Notes: generated from the letters alone by a model not told the origin. A DNA stretch of 64,000 nucleotides from Tipula vernalis (GCA_958295665.1 OY282558.1:37097045-37161044), one strand, 5' to 3'; positions 1-10,780 are shown, counted from the stretch's first letter. Translations and numbers: made by a program.

Positions 1-232
1 AAAAGTCTAATAGATATAGAGTCTAATATCATATTCGACGAAAACGATATTGAAGTTTTTACTTTATTACTTTTTTTGTTGAATATTAATTAATTCATGT
101 AATATGTAATATGCTACCGGTGGTTAGACCATTTTTAATTGTGTTTCGATTAACACGAGAAGTATATTAGTATTTACAACAGTAATTCAACGATACCGAC
201 TAATAGGCAGAATTCTATTTATGTAATTATAT
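1..232. other. AT-rich flank, nothing recognised
   Basis: AT-rich sequence without a usable reading frame or a repeat that I recognise. A 12-base stretch near 49-60 recurs at about 570-581, on the far side of the inverted-repeat element at 233-566. This could be chance, or a trace of the sequence that the element interrupted. Confidence 0.4.
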
Positions 233-566
233 GATTTTAATATGTTCCGAAGATTGTAAGAGAATTCAATCCAGTTTCGAATTAATTAATATTCAACAAA
301 AAAAGTAATAAAGTAAAAATTAGCGTACACAGAAATAGAGCTGTGTGAATATTGTGAAGAAGAAAAATTGTAAGAGAATTCATCTGTATTAGTTATGATT
401 CGCTAATACTTAACGCACAGCACATTCTGTATATATAGAATGTAAATTGTGGTATAATCAGTCCAGTCGCCGCGGCCTGATGAGAAGATTGATTTTTTCA
501 TAATCATAAGCTTATCAGTTCGAAACTGTATTGAATTCTCTTACAATCTTCGGAACATATTAAAAT
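233..566. mobile_element. Small inverted-repeat element (MITE-like) beside the hAT remnant
   Basis: Positions 233-280 and 519-566 are inverted copies of one another over 48 bp with a single mismatch, enclosing a 334-bp unit without coding capacity. A 16-base part of the repeat (ATTGTAAGAGAATTCA) occurs a third time inside at about 367-382. Long terminal inverted repeats around a short non-coding core fit a non-autonomous DNA transposon. I could not identify a convincing target-site duplication, so the superfamily is unknown. The interior holds a hammerhead-ribozyme-like arrangement at 464-528, described separately. The element lies immediately upstream of recognisable hAT transposase sequence and may have inserted into that older transposon. 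Confidence 0.55.
464..528 (+). ncRNA. Hammerhead-ribozyme-like motif (candidate)
   Basis: In order the sequence shows CAGTC (464-468), the self-complementary GCCGCGGC (469-476), CTGATGA (477-483), a segment beginning GAA and ending TTC (484-521), then GAAACTG (522-528). This matches the hammerhead core: a GTC cleavage triplet, stem I, CUGAUGA, stem II, GAAA, and a 4-bp stem III made by CAGT pairing with ACTG. Weak points are the very small stem I loop (three pairs around two bases), a short stem II with an internal loop, and a stem III of only four pairs. The palindromic stem I could pair between two copies instead. It may be a chance assembly of short motifs. Confidence 0.25.
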
Positions 567-1340
567 CAGATATTGAAGTTACTGTAGAAGAAGTGTCGCG
601 AAGACGTGAATCTTTATACAGCTGATATAACATTAGAATTTATGTTAAATAAACTAACACAGCAAAACACCTTATTAAGTAACGAGCTTAATTAAGGACG
701 AATTAATATTACGAATAAAGTAAAATCGAAATTTTATGTCGGATGTTCTACACTTTCTTCATGACCCGAACAACTTGAATATTAATAACAGTAAAGTTTT
801 ATGATTATGGAATATTTAATAAATCCAGTAAAACTGCCATAACTAAAACAATTATTGAGTTAATTGAACGCCTTTCTAACAACCAAAATGAAAATATTGT
901 CAGTGATAATGATGCTCATGCAAACGCTGTAGGTGTAGAAGAAGTTTTAGAAGTCGATGTATCTTCAGCATCGTCACCACTTCCAACATTAAATGCTGGG
1001 TTCAATATATCTTTGAAAGAAAAACTTCAATTAGAAATTTAAAAAAAAACTCGTATTCTAGAAAATAATAATAAGAAGAAAAACAGAAAAGATATTGGAA
1101 TCATTATAAAGAAAGAAATAGCTTATTTGCAAGACGAAAATATTCGTAACAAATATTTAAAGATTGTATACAACAATCTTATGACTGTACGCCCAACGTC
1201 CGTAGGATCGGAACGTGCTTTCTCTGCTGCCGGGATCATCACCACAAAAAATAAGATCGAAACTAAGTGATGGGAGCATAGATGATTTATGCTTATTGCG
1301 GGCATATTATCAAAAGGATGACACATTAAAAATTAATTGA
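567..1340 (+). pseudogene. hAT-family transposase, C-terminal half, degenerate
   Basis: Translated pieces on the plus strand match the C-terminal half of hAT transposases. The diagnostic dimerisation motif PTSVGSERAFSAAG lies at about 1195-1236. It is preceded by a charged helical stretch (1060-1190) and followed, in a shifted frame, by an acidic LSDGSIDDLCLLRAYY-like tail ending at a TGA near 1340. A piece reading LHFLHDPNN lies near 750. In-frame stops (for example TAA at 1039-1041) and a one-base frameshift in the A-run near 1244-1250 show that it is dead. The N-terminal BED zinc finger and the first catalytic residues are not visible. Element ends are only suggested, by the repeats at 1520-1608. 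Confidence 0.75.
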
Positions 1341-1519
1341 TTTAATTTGTTTTTTTCGTTTATTTATAAAATTAAATAATTTTATTTTTATTTTATGACT
1401 GTTGTTTGTTAAGTAGTTAGTGTAAACTAAAAATAATAAAATATGTTTTGGATTCTACAACTTTTAAACTTTTTTTTAACAGTAGTGTGCGTTTCAGAAT
1501 AACTTAAAATGTGCAAGAT

Positions 1520-1608
1520 TACCGGTAAATTATCGGTAAACCGGTAATGGATTTTTTTCATTACCGAGTTACCGGTAATGAAAAAATTCAGTAATTTTGC
1601 AATCACTA
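1520..1608. repeat. Subterminal ACCGGTAA repeats and probable hAT 3' terminus
   Basis: Several copies of the near-palindrome TTACCGGTAA occur in both orientations between 1520 and 1580. They are followed by a stretch whose reverse complement begins TAGTGATTGCAAAATTACTG (to about 1608). Clusters of short subterminal repeats next to a terminus of this kind are typical of hAT elements, where transposase binds them. The matching 5' terminus was not found in the window. Confidence 0.5.
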
Positions 1609-1679
1609 GTATCAGGTTAAAAAAATCACCCGGTATGAAAGAAGAGTTGACAACTACGGTTTTTGGAATTTATTCAATA

Positions 1680-2205
1680 TCTCAACGTGCAATTTTATGC
1701 CCTAATAATGAACACGCGCGTGTTTCATTCTAATCAATTGATTCTGCCAAAAGTAATGACGGCAGCGATGACGACTATTTAAAAGTGAATTTCCCGGTTG
1801 AGTTTCTGAATTTGCTAGATCCTTCTGGCTTACCACCACATACAATCCAAAACAATAAGGGTGCATGCTTTTAAGAAACCTGGCGATAAAGAATGGATTA
1901 TGCAATGGCACTGTAGTGGTGGTTAGTAGGGATTTTAGTCCAAATTGCAAAAAAGCAGAGATAATAAATGGATCTCGCTCTTGGTCAATAAATCTTATCC
2001 CAAGGATTTCGTTAGATACGGCAAATGATTCTGCGTTCCCTTTCAACTTTGTTCGTCATCGACTTCCACTTCGTTTGGTTTTTGCAATGACAATTAATAA
2101 ATCGCAAGGATAAACATTTGAAAAATTAGGAGTATTACTTCGAGAACCTTGCTACAAGCACGGTCAGCTTTATTCGGAAATATACTGTATAGGTATAGTT
2201 CAATT
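1680..2205 (+). pseudogene. Helitron-type PIF1-like helicase, C-terminal fragment, degenerate
   Basis: Plus-strand translation shows the C-terminal motifs of the PIF1-family helicase of Helitron rolling-circle transposons: RAILCPNNEH near 1690, FPVEFLNLLDPSGLPPH near 1790-1850, MLLRNLAIKNGLCNGT (1865-1912), and RLPLRLVFAMTINKSQG (about 2060-2110). A TAA then replaces the expected Gln codon, and FEKLGVLLREP with HGQLY follow to about 2180. Stops and frame changes near 1780, 1870 and 2111 make it non-functional. The Rep nuclease half and the N-terminal helicase motifs are absent, so this is a 5'-truncated copy. The family call is secure; the species-level Helitron family is unknown. Confidence 0.8.
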
Positions 2206-2621
2206 ATGCAGCTGAGCAGAAAGATGAAACTCTAGCCAAACTTGGGGGTCCAATTAGCATTCGGAGTAGAGGAATTTGCTAAGAAATGATGCAGATGCGT
2301 CTGATGATACATTTTACAAAAGGTAGTATTTACAGATGAGTGATGGATCTTGATAACTTTTCCGTTCCACAATTCGCTTACAAATAAGGCCGTGGAACCC
2401 AAGAACAAGACAAACCTTACACCCTATTTGACTGAATATTCAGGCTTATTGGCTCAATATTCAGCAACATTATTGAATTGGATTAAAATAGTACATTTTA
2501 TTCGTTGCAAATAATTGTTACATTTTTTAATGTATATAGTTTAATTTTAAGTTTTGAAAAATAAATAAGTTTTGCTATAACGTTTAGAGAAATGTTTATA
2601 TGTTTTCTGTCCTACCACAAC
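2206..2621. other. Helitron 3' tail, non-coding
   Basis: Weak helicase-like sequence fades out after about 2200. The remainder to 2621 is AT-rich with no frame that I can support. It lies between the helicase fragment and the candidate Helitron 3' end, so it is probably the 3' untranslated part of the same element. Confidence 0.35.
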
Positions 2622-2641
2622 TGCCTCTTGCAGGCCCCTAG
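2622..2641 (+). mobile_element. Candidate Helitron 3' terminus (hairpin plus CTAG)
   Basis: A short hairpin (GCCT with AGGC around a five-base loop, about 2623-2635) is followed by CTAG at 2638-2641 and then T. Helitron 3' ends characteristically carry a small hairpin a few bases before CTRR and insert between A and T. The stem is only four pairs, so this is suggestive, supported mainly by its position downstream of the helicase remnant. Confidence 0.35.
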
Positions 2642-5600
2642 TCCCAAATATTACACAAAACTGGAAAAAACAAAAAACAACGAAATATTTCCGTTGACTT
2701 TTCAATGATCACTGTCAAACTTCAAAGGTAGAAATTTGACATAATGACGGTATGCTGCAGTACGTTTTTCAGATTTTTTGAACATATAGTGAAGGTAGCT
2801 AGTACTTTAGAAATTTATATGTACAATTTGGAATTATTAAATTTTTTTCTGAAAATGTGGCTATGCGGCTAATGAGTTTTTCAAGACATTAAGTTATCAT
2901 TTCTATTAAAACTATAATTGTTTACAATTAATTATCCATCGAGCAATCTAATATTAGCTTGGTCCATACAAGACCTACGTCTTCTATGTTAAATTTTATT
3001 TTACTAACATGCAGTAAAACATTACCAGTATCCTGATCTACTCACCTTTTCAAGAAGGTTGAAATAAATTTCAATGTGCCTACTGTAATATCCTCTAGCG
3101 TGTTAGGCAGTTAAAAAAATATTCATTAAGGTAGAAACATTTTTACAACTTTAAACAATCAAATTTATCACGTCATACTGACTATTCTTCTTACGAAACA
3201 ACTATTTGTGCTTTGCAACCCAACTCTATATATATAACCAACAAATCTAATAAAATCTGTTAACAATTATTCCAGACGAAAGAGTAAGTCGAAGGAACAA
3301 CAAAAGTTTAGAAAATTACAATAATCAACTGGAGGAAAATAATATACAAACAAATTCGTCTTTCCAACAATTCATTTATTTTCATTATAATTTTGCTTTG
3401 TCATTATCATTATTGTTGTTACAATTAAATAATTTTATCGTATTTAATTTCCATTTTCATTTTTAGTTAGTTTTCGCATCCAAATTTTCTTACTCAAACT
3501 TTTATTTTTCATTTACTACTGTAGTGAACTACTTAGTAAAAATAAAATTGATTGTAAGCTTAATTTATTCCTTTATTTTTATATTTACTTAAATATTGTA
3601 TAAATGTATACTGTAATGTTTGTGTTATTGATTGGAATCAAAATCAGGCAGTATTATAATAATGTAAGAGGAGTGTATAACAAGGCAGCACAAAAAGAAA
3701 AACAACAAACACAAATCTTTTATATTTTATTACGAGTATTTTTTTGTCATTCGATTGATTGGATGCTGCATTGTATGTCTTGATTCGTATGTTGTTTTGC
3801 CATCTATTGTATCAGAGCCTAAATATATAACGATCAAAATGGTTCTGATTGTATACACAAATACACCGGACGAAAAGAAAATCGCGACAAATCAGATGAA
3901 AAAGCATAAATAAAAATTGTAATTAGACAAGATGACCGTTAAAAAATATTTTCTATGCAGGATCCCGGGGATGGTAGAAATACGGAATAAATATTTATAG
4001 GCTCATCCATATAAATTGATTATCCCAACATTTTATTGTTTACTTTGAATTGATTTTGACGAACATATTTAATCGTTAGCACAAACGACTTGTTTGATAT
4101 TTAAAAGTACTGTACTCCAGCTGGAGTATAGAGAGCTTGTGTTTGAAATATTTGACAATCATAATAAATAATTTAATAATTTATGATGTTGGCACTTCAT
4201 AAATTAAAGAATAATGTGAGAGAATGCCCATTTTAGTATTCGGTTGTTGTTAATGTTGTTTGCCTTTTTGTGCTTTATGCTTTTGTATTTATTCTCTGTA
4301 TGTATGTTTGTGTAAAATGCTGTGAAAAATGTTCATTTTTGTGCGAGATGGCAAAATGGAAAATAAATAATTAAATTTATCTTTTATAGAGGCAAAAATA
4401 AAAAAAAATAAATAAATAACAAAATAGATCGGAGAAATGTTGCTGCATTTGTTTTGCAACCCCTACACCATCTTCAAATTGAATACAAAAATAAATAAAA
4501 ATTTAATTGATTTTTTCATGCAAAAGAATAACAATTCTAAATTGAATTTAATTTAGTAGAAAATTGTAATCACTAAATTTGAATAAGGGATGAATTGAAG
4601 AAAAAAAATCTTTTCTTCTCAAATCAGTGTCATTTTACTTGATGAATTTTATATTCTGTTTTCTCCCCTAACTTTGGAAGAATTTTCTTTCATTTTATTA
4701 TACGTGTTTTTTATTCTAATAATTAGTTTAGTTAAAGATAATTTGATATTTTTTTTCCGGTAGCGATGTGGTTTTCTAACCCAATAATCGTCTGTGGTTG
4801 GAGAAATAAAAAAAAACTTGAAGTGTTATCGCCGAGTGTTTTATTCGTTTTAACTCTTAAAGATTTGGTGTAAATAAAAAAATATGACGTCCGCGGTATT
4901 TATGTTTGTGTAAATAGCTTAAAATGAAATCTCGTAAAAGAAATTCCGTCAATTAAATATTTTAAATCAATTCAATTATGTGTACATATAATTCCAGAAA
5001 TTCTGATGTCATTTTGGAATTGGAATATGTATACTACAGTACCAAAAAAAAAAAAAAAAAAAACGAAAAGAAAGAAAGCTGACAGCAACATAAACAACGG
5101 AAGAATAGAATAATCTTCTTATTTTCTTAAAATACACTTTGTTGTATTTTTCGTTTTCATTTTCGTTCAATCTTCTTCATTTTTATTATTATGACTCTCA
5201 AAAAGCAGGCAAACTGTTTGCTTTTCTCGTTTCATTCCACCCACTTGTTCCAAAGCAAACGCAAATTGAATGTCGCCACTCACCCGATTTAATTCATACA
5301 CACACCCTTAAATATCCAACTATGCTACTAACTACTTATATAGAAAAAAAAAGCATAAACTGAATATTATGACAAACAAAAACAAAACAAAGAAAGCTCA
5401 AAGTTGGTCATTGTCTGATAATATAAGATTGAATCATTATATAATTGAATTTTGTTAAAGACATTCAATGGAACTTTAATTTTTTAGCGCAATGATGGCG
5501 CTTAAAATAAAAGTTAAGACTCGCTCTACTTCACCTTCCTTTGCCCTTTCTCCGGTTATATAAACGCCGCCGGACTTGAATACACACAAAGCTATTGATT

Positions 5601-6379
5601 TTTCGAATACATTAATTTTATTTTTATTAGATCAAATTCATTTTTATTACAGTTTTGGAGTGAAAGCAAAACAAGAAAATTATCAAAATGGGATGCGGAT
5701 ATTTATTTGTACGACGGGGAGTCGAGTTGATTGGATTAGAGCAATTCCATGTTCGATTTGTTTTGCGTGTGTTATCCTAATCGTTTCATTGGAATTCGGT
5801 TTCTTTCTTTCTTTATTTAATCAAATGAGATGAGATCAACAAAATTTTGTAAAACATAATCTACTTCTAATAATTATCTCGTTTAGCATAAGAAAAGTGA
5901 CTTTAAACTTTTTTTGTTTGTATATAGACCCACAGTTTTCACCGCTTCAATCAAATTTAACATTTTTTGTTTTCTATAGATTTTATATAAATATGGTTTG
6001 AATAAATTATGTGCGCTACTGTAAATTCTTGGAAGGACGAACAGAAAATGTTTTTTCTTTTTTCTTTATAACATTTATCCAACCAAAATTCAATCCAAAA
6101 CATTTAAAGCAATGAATGAAGACTAGAACCATTTCAAATTTATTCTTTGTACCATTTCAGCTGTCAGGAACAGATAAAGATGTTTCTAAGCATAATTTTG
6201 AGAATGCTGCAAGTGGGATATGAACGAATTAAAAGTTTGATGAAAAAGTGTACGTAAAAAGAATTCAATAAACTCAATGGCTGTGGGTAGGGGGTCTATG
6301 TCATACAATTTTTTATTGTAGTTCACATCATTTTTGCTTTTAAGTTTTTTAATAATGTTTAATGTCTCGATGATTTGGC
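2642..6379. other. AT-rich intergenic or intronic sequence, no gene recognised
   Basis: About 3.7 kb of AT-rich DNA. The open frames here (5139-5363, 5576-5833, 6186-6437) are short, low-complexity and resemble no family that I know. Visible features are a 20-base A run (5044-5063), a perfect 16-base palindrome (4113-4128) and an isolated TATATAAA in a somewhat GC-richer patch (about 5556-5563). None of these establishes a gene. Confidence 0.5.
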
Positions 6380-6560
6380 ATTCAATTTTCAGTAATTTCT
6401 TTTGATTTTTCGGCTGTCTTAATTTCCGCCCAAACATTTTCTATCATATTAAAATTTAGATTTTGTGGGAGCCAATCCAACATATTGTTGCCAGATCGTT
6501 TCAAAAAATTTATCGATGTAGTGTCCAGTCTCATCCAATGAGATAATCACTATAAATCGC
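6380..6560 (-). pseudogene. Tc1-like transposase scrap containing the third catalytic motif
   Basis: On the minus strand the segment 6418-6487 reads approximately NNMLDWLPQNLNFNMIENVWAEIK in separate short blocks. It corresponds to the conserved LDWP...PDLNPIENVW block of Tc1-type DDE transposases, in which the Glu of IEN is catalytic. A stop follows near 6382. Sequence further upstream on this strand (to about 6720) may belong to the same gene but is too decayed to align by eye. No inverted repeats were found. Confidence 0.55.
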
Positions 6561-6844
6561 CGAATGGTTATTTACAATGTCAAGATAAACATTTTTGCAA
6601 CCCTTATCGGGCAACAGAACAAAATTCCAATGTAATTACAGAAAATTCATATCAATGGTACGCTTCGTTCAATTCTATTTTCTCAAACGAATCAGGAGGA
6701 TATGGTGGAACTGCTATTTAGGTAAAACTTGCGGCGTTGTCTCCATAAAAGTCTAAACTTCAACAAGGTATTTTTAGATTCAGCTTAGGCATATATCTTA
6801 AATAGCGTAACCTTAGATGCATAATAGAATAGTTGACTAGAGTG
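6561..6844. other. Degenerate sequence between transposon scraps
   Basis: This may include the more N-terminal part of the Tc1-like gene on the minus strand, but stops and frame changes are too dense to support a call. Confidence 0.3.
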
Positions 6845-7185
6845 GTTTCTCGAAATAGCAAAACTTTGGTTAACTCAAGAAGTTAAATTTATGATGAAAG
6901 ACCGTAATAAGTTATTTAAACTCAAGCTCAGAAACATAAACTTCTCCGTGTTACTATAGCGACTAAAATTAAATGGAGCAATAAGCATTCAGCCAATGAA
7001 TTTATTCCTAGGCATATTCCACATCGATCCCAACTTTGGATTTATCTAAAACAGATAATATTCAATAAGAGCTTAGCTAATACATATGTACATATTTACT
7101 ACACGGTTCCAAAGGTTTAGAGACCAACAAGAAATAGCGGATAGGTTTATTCAGTATTTCGCTAATGCCATGTTCAAAAATTGAA
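6845..7185 (+). pseudogene. Non-LTR retrotransposon fragment (endonuclease-RT linker region)
   Basis: Plus-strand pieces read WLTQEVKFMMKDRNKLFK (about 6866-6920), then in another frame LLRVTIATKIKWSNK and SQLWIYLKQ (about 6940-7055), and finally EIADRFIQYFANAM (about 7130-7175). The order Pro/Trp-Leu-Thr block, basic RDKLFK-like helix, a 'KIKW.NK' helix, 'LW..LK' and a terminal 'ADRF..YF' is typical of the segment between endonuclease and reverse transcriptase in Jockey/CR1-like LINEs. Two frameshifts and internal stops mark it as dead. A reverse-transcriptase fragment on the same strand at 17130-18388 could be the continuation. Confidence 0.55.
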
Positions 7186-7189
7186 GATT

Positions 7190-7715
7190 TTTCGCACTTA
7201 TCCTAGAAAGTAGCAATTATTCTATCCTTGAACTTAATTGACGTTTTTTATGGCCAATTTCCCCCTGTACGGCTCGAATGAGTACTTTTATTTCCTCTTT
7301 CATGTGAGTAAGTTGGTTGTACAGCGTTTGTTGCATTTTGTCGTTTTTGTTTTCATCTAAATGTTTAGAAAATTTTAATGAACTCATTCAGCATTTGTTG
7401 TGCTGTGTCCATTAATACTCTATTGATTTTGTATTGTTGATTGTTATTGTTGATTACTTAGTTCTGCCTTTTCACTATCTGATCCCATCTATGTTGTCAG
7501 GTGAGCCTACGATCACTTTCCACGCACTTCCGATCCAATTTAGTGCGCTTCTGATTCTTGACTTTTGACCTTTAAGTTCTGATCCATTACGATATTTTTT
7601 TCGTTTGGTGAATCAATTGAGCTCGAATTTTGCTCCTTTTATGAATATTGTTGATCGTTGGGGTTAGTCGGCCAATCACTTCCTCATAGTTGTCCAAATT
7701 AATGATGTGGATTAG
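7190..7715 (-). pseudogene. Errantivirus-type envelope gene remnant, C-terminal part
   Basis: Minus-strand translation shows features of the insect errantivirus envelope (baculovirus F-like) fusion protein. A basic stretch at about 7565-7590 is followed by SALNWIGSAW and a GSPDN-like segment (about 7490-7560), which matches the region just after the furin-type cleavage site. A heptad-like helical segment follows (about 7225-7350). Several stops and frame changes interrupt it, and the membrane anchor is not visible. The gene is cut at 7716 by the mariner-like transposon and resumes on its far side at 15579. It is an old, non-functional genomic copy. Confidence 0.6.
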
Positions 7716-7717
7716 TA
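7716..7717. other. TA target-site copy, left side
   Basis: TA dinucleotide immediately outside the left terminal inverted repeat. It is matched by TA at 15577-15578, as expected for Tc1/mariner insertion. Confidence 0.75.
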
Positions 7718-7748
7718 AAGGGTTTTCCAATAATGACTTGACAACTTT
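7718..7748 (+). repeat. Left terminal inverted repeat of mariner-like element
   Basis: 31 bp matching the reverse complement of 15546-15576, except at the 14th and 17th bases. Confidence 0.85.
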
Positions 7749-7829
7749 GAACTTTCACTGTGAACGAACCTTTAAACCAATAACCAAACTGTCAGTGTCA
7801 AAACTTTCAATAAAGACAACATTTTCATC

Positions 7830-7877
7830 ATGTTAAAGTACACGAACAAACAACGTTTACAAAAAATTAAAATTTAA
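7830..7877 (+). pseudogene. Mariner-like transposase, N-terminal stub
   Basis: An ATG at 7830 opens 15 codons reading MLKYTNKQRLQ and a Lys/Ile-rich end before TAA at 7875. The 'YTNKQRL' opening is the usual start of this transposase family, where it leads into the first helix of the DNA-binding helix-turn-helix. The frame runs directly into the first satellite monomer, so the rest of the DNA-binding domain is lost. The start choice rests on family resemblance and on its position about 110 bp inside the left inverted repeat. Confidence 0.6.
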
Positions 7878-8596
7878 AAATCGAATTTTCCTTGAAATGT
7901 ATGGAAATAATCAAGCAATCTAAATACGCTTTGGCACAACAATTACAGGTCCTAAAACCTATCTTTAGAGGTATAAAAAACCGATACCGGAGCACAGACG
8001 CAGATTTTGGATTTTTATGGCTCAGAATTAGCTGATCGTAAGGTGATTTTCAAAAAAATCGAATTTTCCTTGAAATGTATGGAAATATTCAAGCAATCTA
8101 AATGCGCTTTGGCACAACAATTACAGGTCCTAAAACATATCTTTAGAGGTATAAAAAACCGATATCGGAGCACAGACGTAGATTTTGAATTTTTGTGGCT
8201 CAGAATTTGCTGATCTATAATAAGGTTATTTTAAAAAAAAAAACGAATTTTCCTTGAAATGTATAGAAATAATCAAGCAATCTAAATGCGCTTTGGCACG
8301 ACAATTACCGGTCCTAAAACCTATCTTTAAAGGTATCAAAAACAGATATCGGAGCACAGACGCAGATTTTGGATTTTTGTGGCTCAGAATTAGCAGATCT
8401 ATAGTAAGGTGATTTTCAAAAAAACGAATTTTCCTTGAAATGTATAGAAATAATCAAGCAATCTAAATGCGCTTTGGCACAACAATTACAGGTCCTAAAA
8501 CCTATCTTAAGAGGTATCAAAAACCGATATCGGAGCACAGACGTAGATTTTGAATTTTTGTGGCTCAGAATTTGATAATAGTAAGGTGATTTTAAA

Positions 8597-9688
8597 AAAA
8601 ATCGAATTTTCCTTGAAATGTATGGAAATAATCAAGCAATCTAAATGCGCTTTGGCACGACAATTACAGGTCCTAAAACCTATCTTTAGAGGTATCAAAA
8701 ACAGATATCGGAGCACAGATGCAGATTTTGGATTTTTGTGGCTCAGAATTTTATGATCTATAATAAGGTGATTTTTAAGAAAATCGAATTTTCCTTGAAA
8801 TATATGAAAATATTCAAGCAATCTAAATGCGCTTTGGCACAACAAATACAGGTCCTAAAACCTATCTTTAGAGGTATCAAAAACCGATATCGGAGTACAG
8901 ATGCAGATTTTGGATTTTTGTGGCTCAGAATTTGCTGATCTATAGTAAGGTGATTTTCAAAACAAATTGAATTTTCCTTGAAATGTATGGAAATAATCAA
9001 GCAATCTAAATGCGCTTTGGCACAACAATTACAGGTCCTTAAACCTATCTTTAGAGGTATCAAAAACCGATATCGGAGCACAGACGCAGATTTTGGATTT
9101 TTGTGGCTCAGAATTAGCTGATCTATAGTAAGGTGATTTTCAAAACAAATTGAATTTTCCTTGAAATGTATGGAAATAATCAAGCAATCTAAATTCGCTT
9201 TGGCACAACAATTACAGATCCTAAAACCTATCTTTAGAGGTATCAAAAACCGATATCGGAGCACAGACGCAGATTTTGGATTTTTGTGGCTCAGAATTTG
9301 CTGATCTATAGTAAGGTGATTTTCAAAACAAATCGAATTTTCCTTGAAACATATGAAAATAATCAAGCAATCTAAATGCGCTTTGGCACAACAATTACAG
9401 GTCCTAAAACCTATCTTTAGAGGTATCAAAAACCGATATCGGAGCACAGACGCAGATTTTGGATTTTTGTGGCTCAGAATTTGCTGATCTATAGTAAGGT
9501 GATTTTCAAAACAAATCGAATTTTCCTTGAAACATATGAAAATAATCAAGCAATCTAAATGCGCTTTGGCACAACAATTACAGGTCCTAAAACCTATCTT
9601 TAGAGGTATAAAAAACCGATACCGGAGCACAGACGCAGATTTTGGATTTTTATGGCTCAGAATTAGCTGATCGTAAGGTGATTTTCAA
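8597..9688 (+). repeat. 1,092-bp higher-order repeat, copy 1 (six monomers)
   Basis: The segment recurs almost unchanged 1,092 bp downstream (9689-10780), including private variants such as the TTATGATC spacer at 8751/9843 and the AAATTCGCTT variant at 9193/10285. It consists of six monomers, one of them short. Confidence 0.85.
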
Positions 9689-10780
9689 AAAAATCGAATT
9701 TTCCTTGAAATGTATGGAAATAATCAAGCAATCTAAATGCGCTTTGGCACGACAATTACAGGTCCTAAAACCTATCTTTAGAGGTATCAAAAACAGATAT
9801 CGGAGCACAGATGCAGATTTTGGATTTTTGTGGCTCAGAATTTTATGATCTATAATAAGGTGATTTTTAAGAAAATCGAATTTTCCTTGAAATATATGAA
9901 AATATTCAAGCAATCTAAATGCGCTTTGGCACAACAAATACAGGTCCTAAAACCTATCTTTAGAGGTATCAAAAACCGATATCGGAGTACAGATGCAGAT
10001 TTTGGATTTTTGTGGCTCAGAATTTGCTGATCTATAGTAAGGTGATTTTCAAAACAAATTGAATTTTCCTTGAAATGTATGGAAATAATCAAGCAATCTA
10101 AATGCGCTTTGGCACAACAATTACAGGTCCTTAAACCTATCTTTAGAGGTATCAAAAACCGATATCGGAGCACAGACGCAGATTTTGGATTTTTGTGGCT
10201 CAGAATTAGCTGATCTATAGTAAGGTGATTTTCAAAACAAATTGAATTTTCCTTGAAATGTATGGAAATAATCAAGCAATCTAAATTCGCTTTGGCACAA
10301 CAATTACAGATCCTAAAACCTATCTTTAGAGGTATCAAAAACCGATATCGGAGCACAGACGCAGATTTTGGATTTTTGTGGCTCAGAATTTGCTGATCTA
10401 TAGTAAGGTGATTTTCAAAACAAATCGAATTTTCCTTGAAACATATGAAAATAATCAAGCAATCTAAATGCGCTTTGGCACAACAATTACAGGTCCTAAA
10501 ACCTATCTTTAGAGGTATCAAAAACCGATATCGGAGCACAGACGCAGATTTTGGATTTTTGTGGCTCAGAATTTGCTGATCTATAGTAAGGTGATTTTCA
10601 AAACAAATCGAATTTTCCTTGAAACATATGAAAATAATCAAGCAATCTAAATGCGCTTTGGCACAACAATTACAGGTCCTAAAACCTATCTTTAGAGGTA
10701 TAAAAAACCGATACCGGAGCACAGACGCAGATTTTGGATTTTTATGGCTCAGAATTAGCTGATCGTAAGGTGATTTTCAA
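9689..10780 (+). repeat. 1,092-bp higher-order repeat, copy 2
   Basis: Tandem copy of 8597-9688. Beyond about 10780 the sequence instead follows the pattern seen near 8050-8500, so this block was inserted by duplication into a longer, older repeat of about 2.7 kb. Confidence 0.85.

Noticed and set aside
4113..4128. Perfect 16-base palindrome centred on CCAGCTGG
   Set aside because: Single occurrence with no partner site, gene or repeat context; a palindrome of this size is possible by chance in a window this long.
5540..5833. A promoter (TATATAAA near 5556) and an 85-codon gene at 5576-5833
   Set aside because: An isolated TATA in AT-rich DNA is weak evidence, no initiator or conserved protein is evident, and the frame is low-complexity.
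6186..6437. 83-codon minus-strand ORF starting MFGRKLRQ
   Set aside because: It overlaps the Tc1-like transposase motif in a different frame and has no recognisable domain; probably a shadow of the decayed transposase.
7868..8000. The satellite monomer being derived from the transposase's own N-terminal coding sequence
   Set aside because: A plus-strand frame of array 1 reads LKPIFRG, a little like the RALIPIFGR of the transposase. The surrounding residues do not align and the same monomer occurs outside the transposon in array 2, so I treat it as chance.
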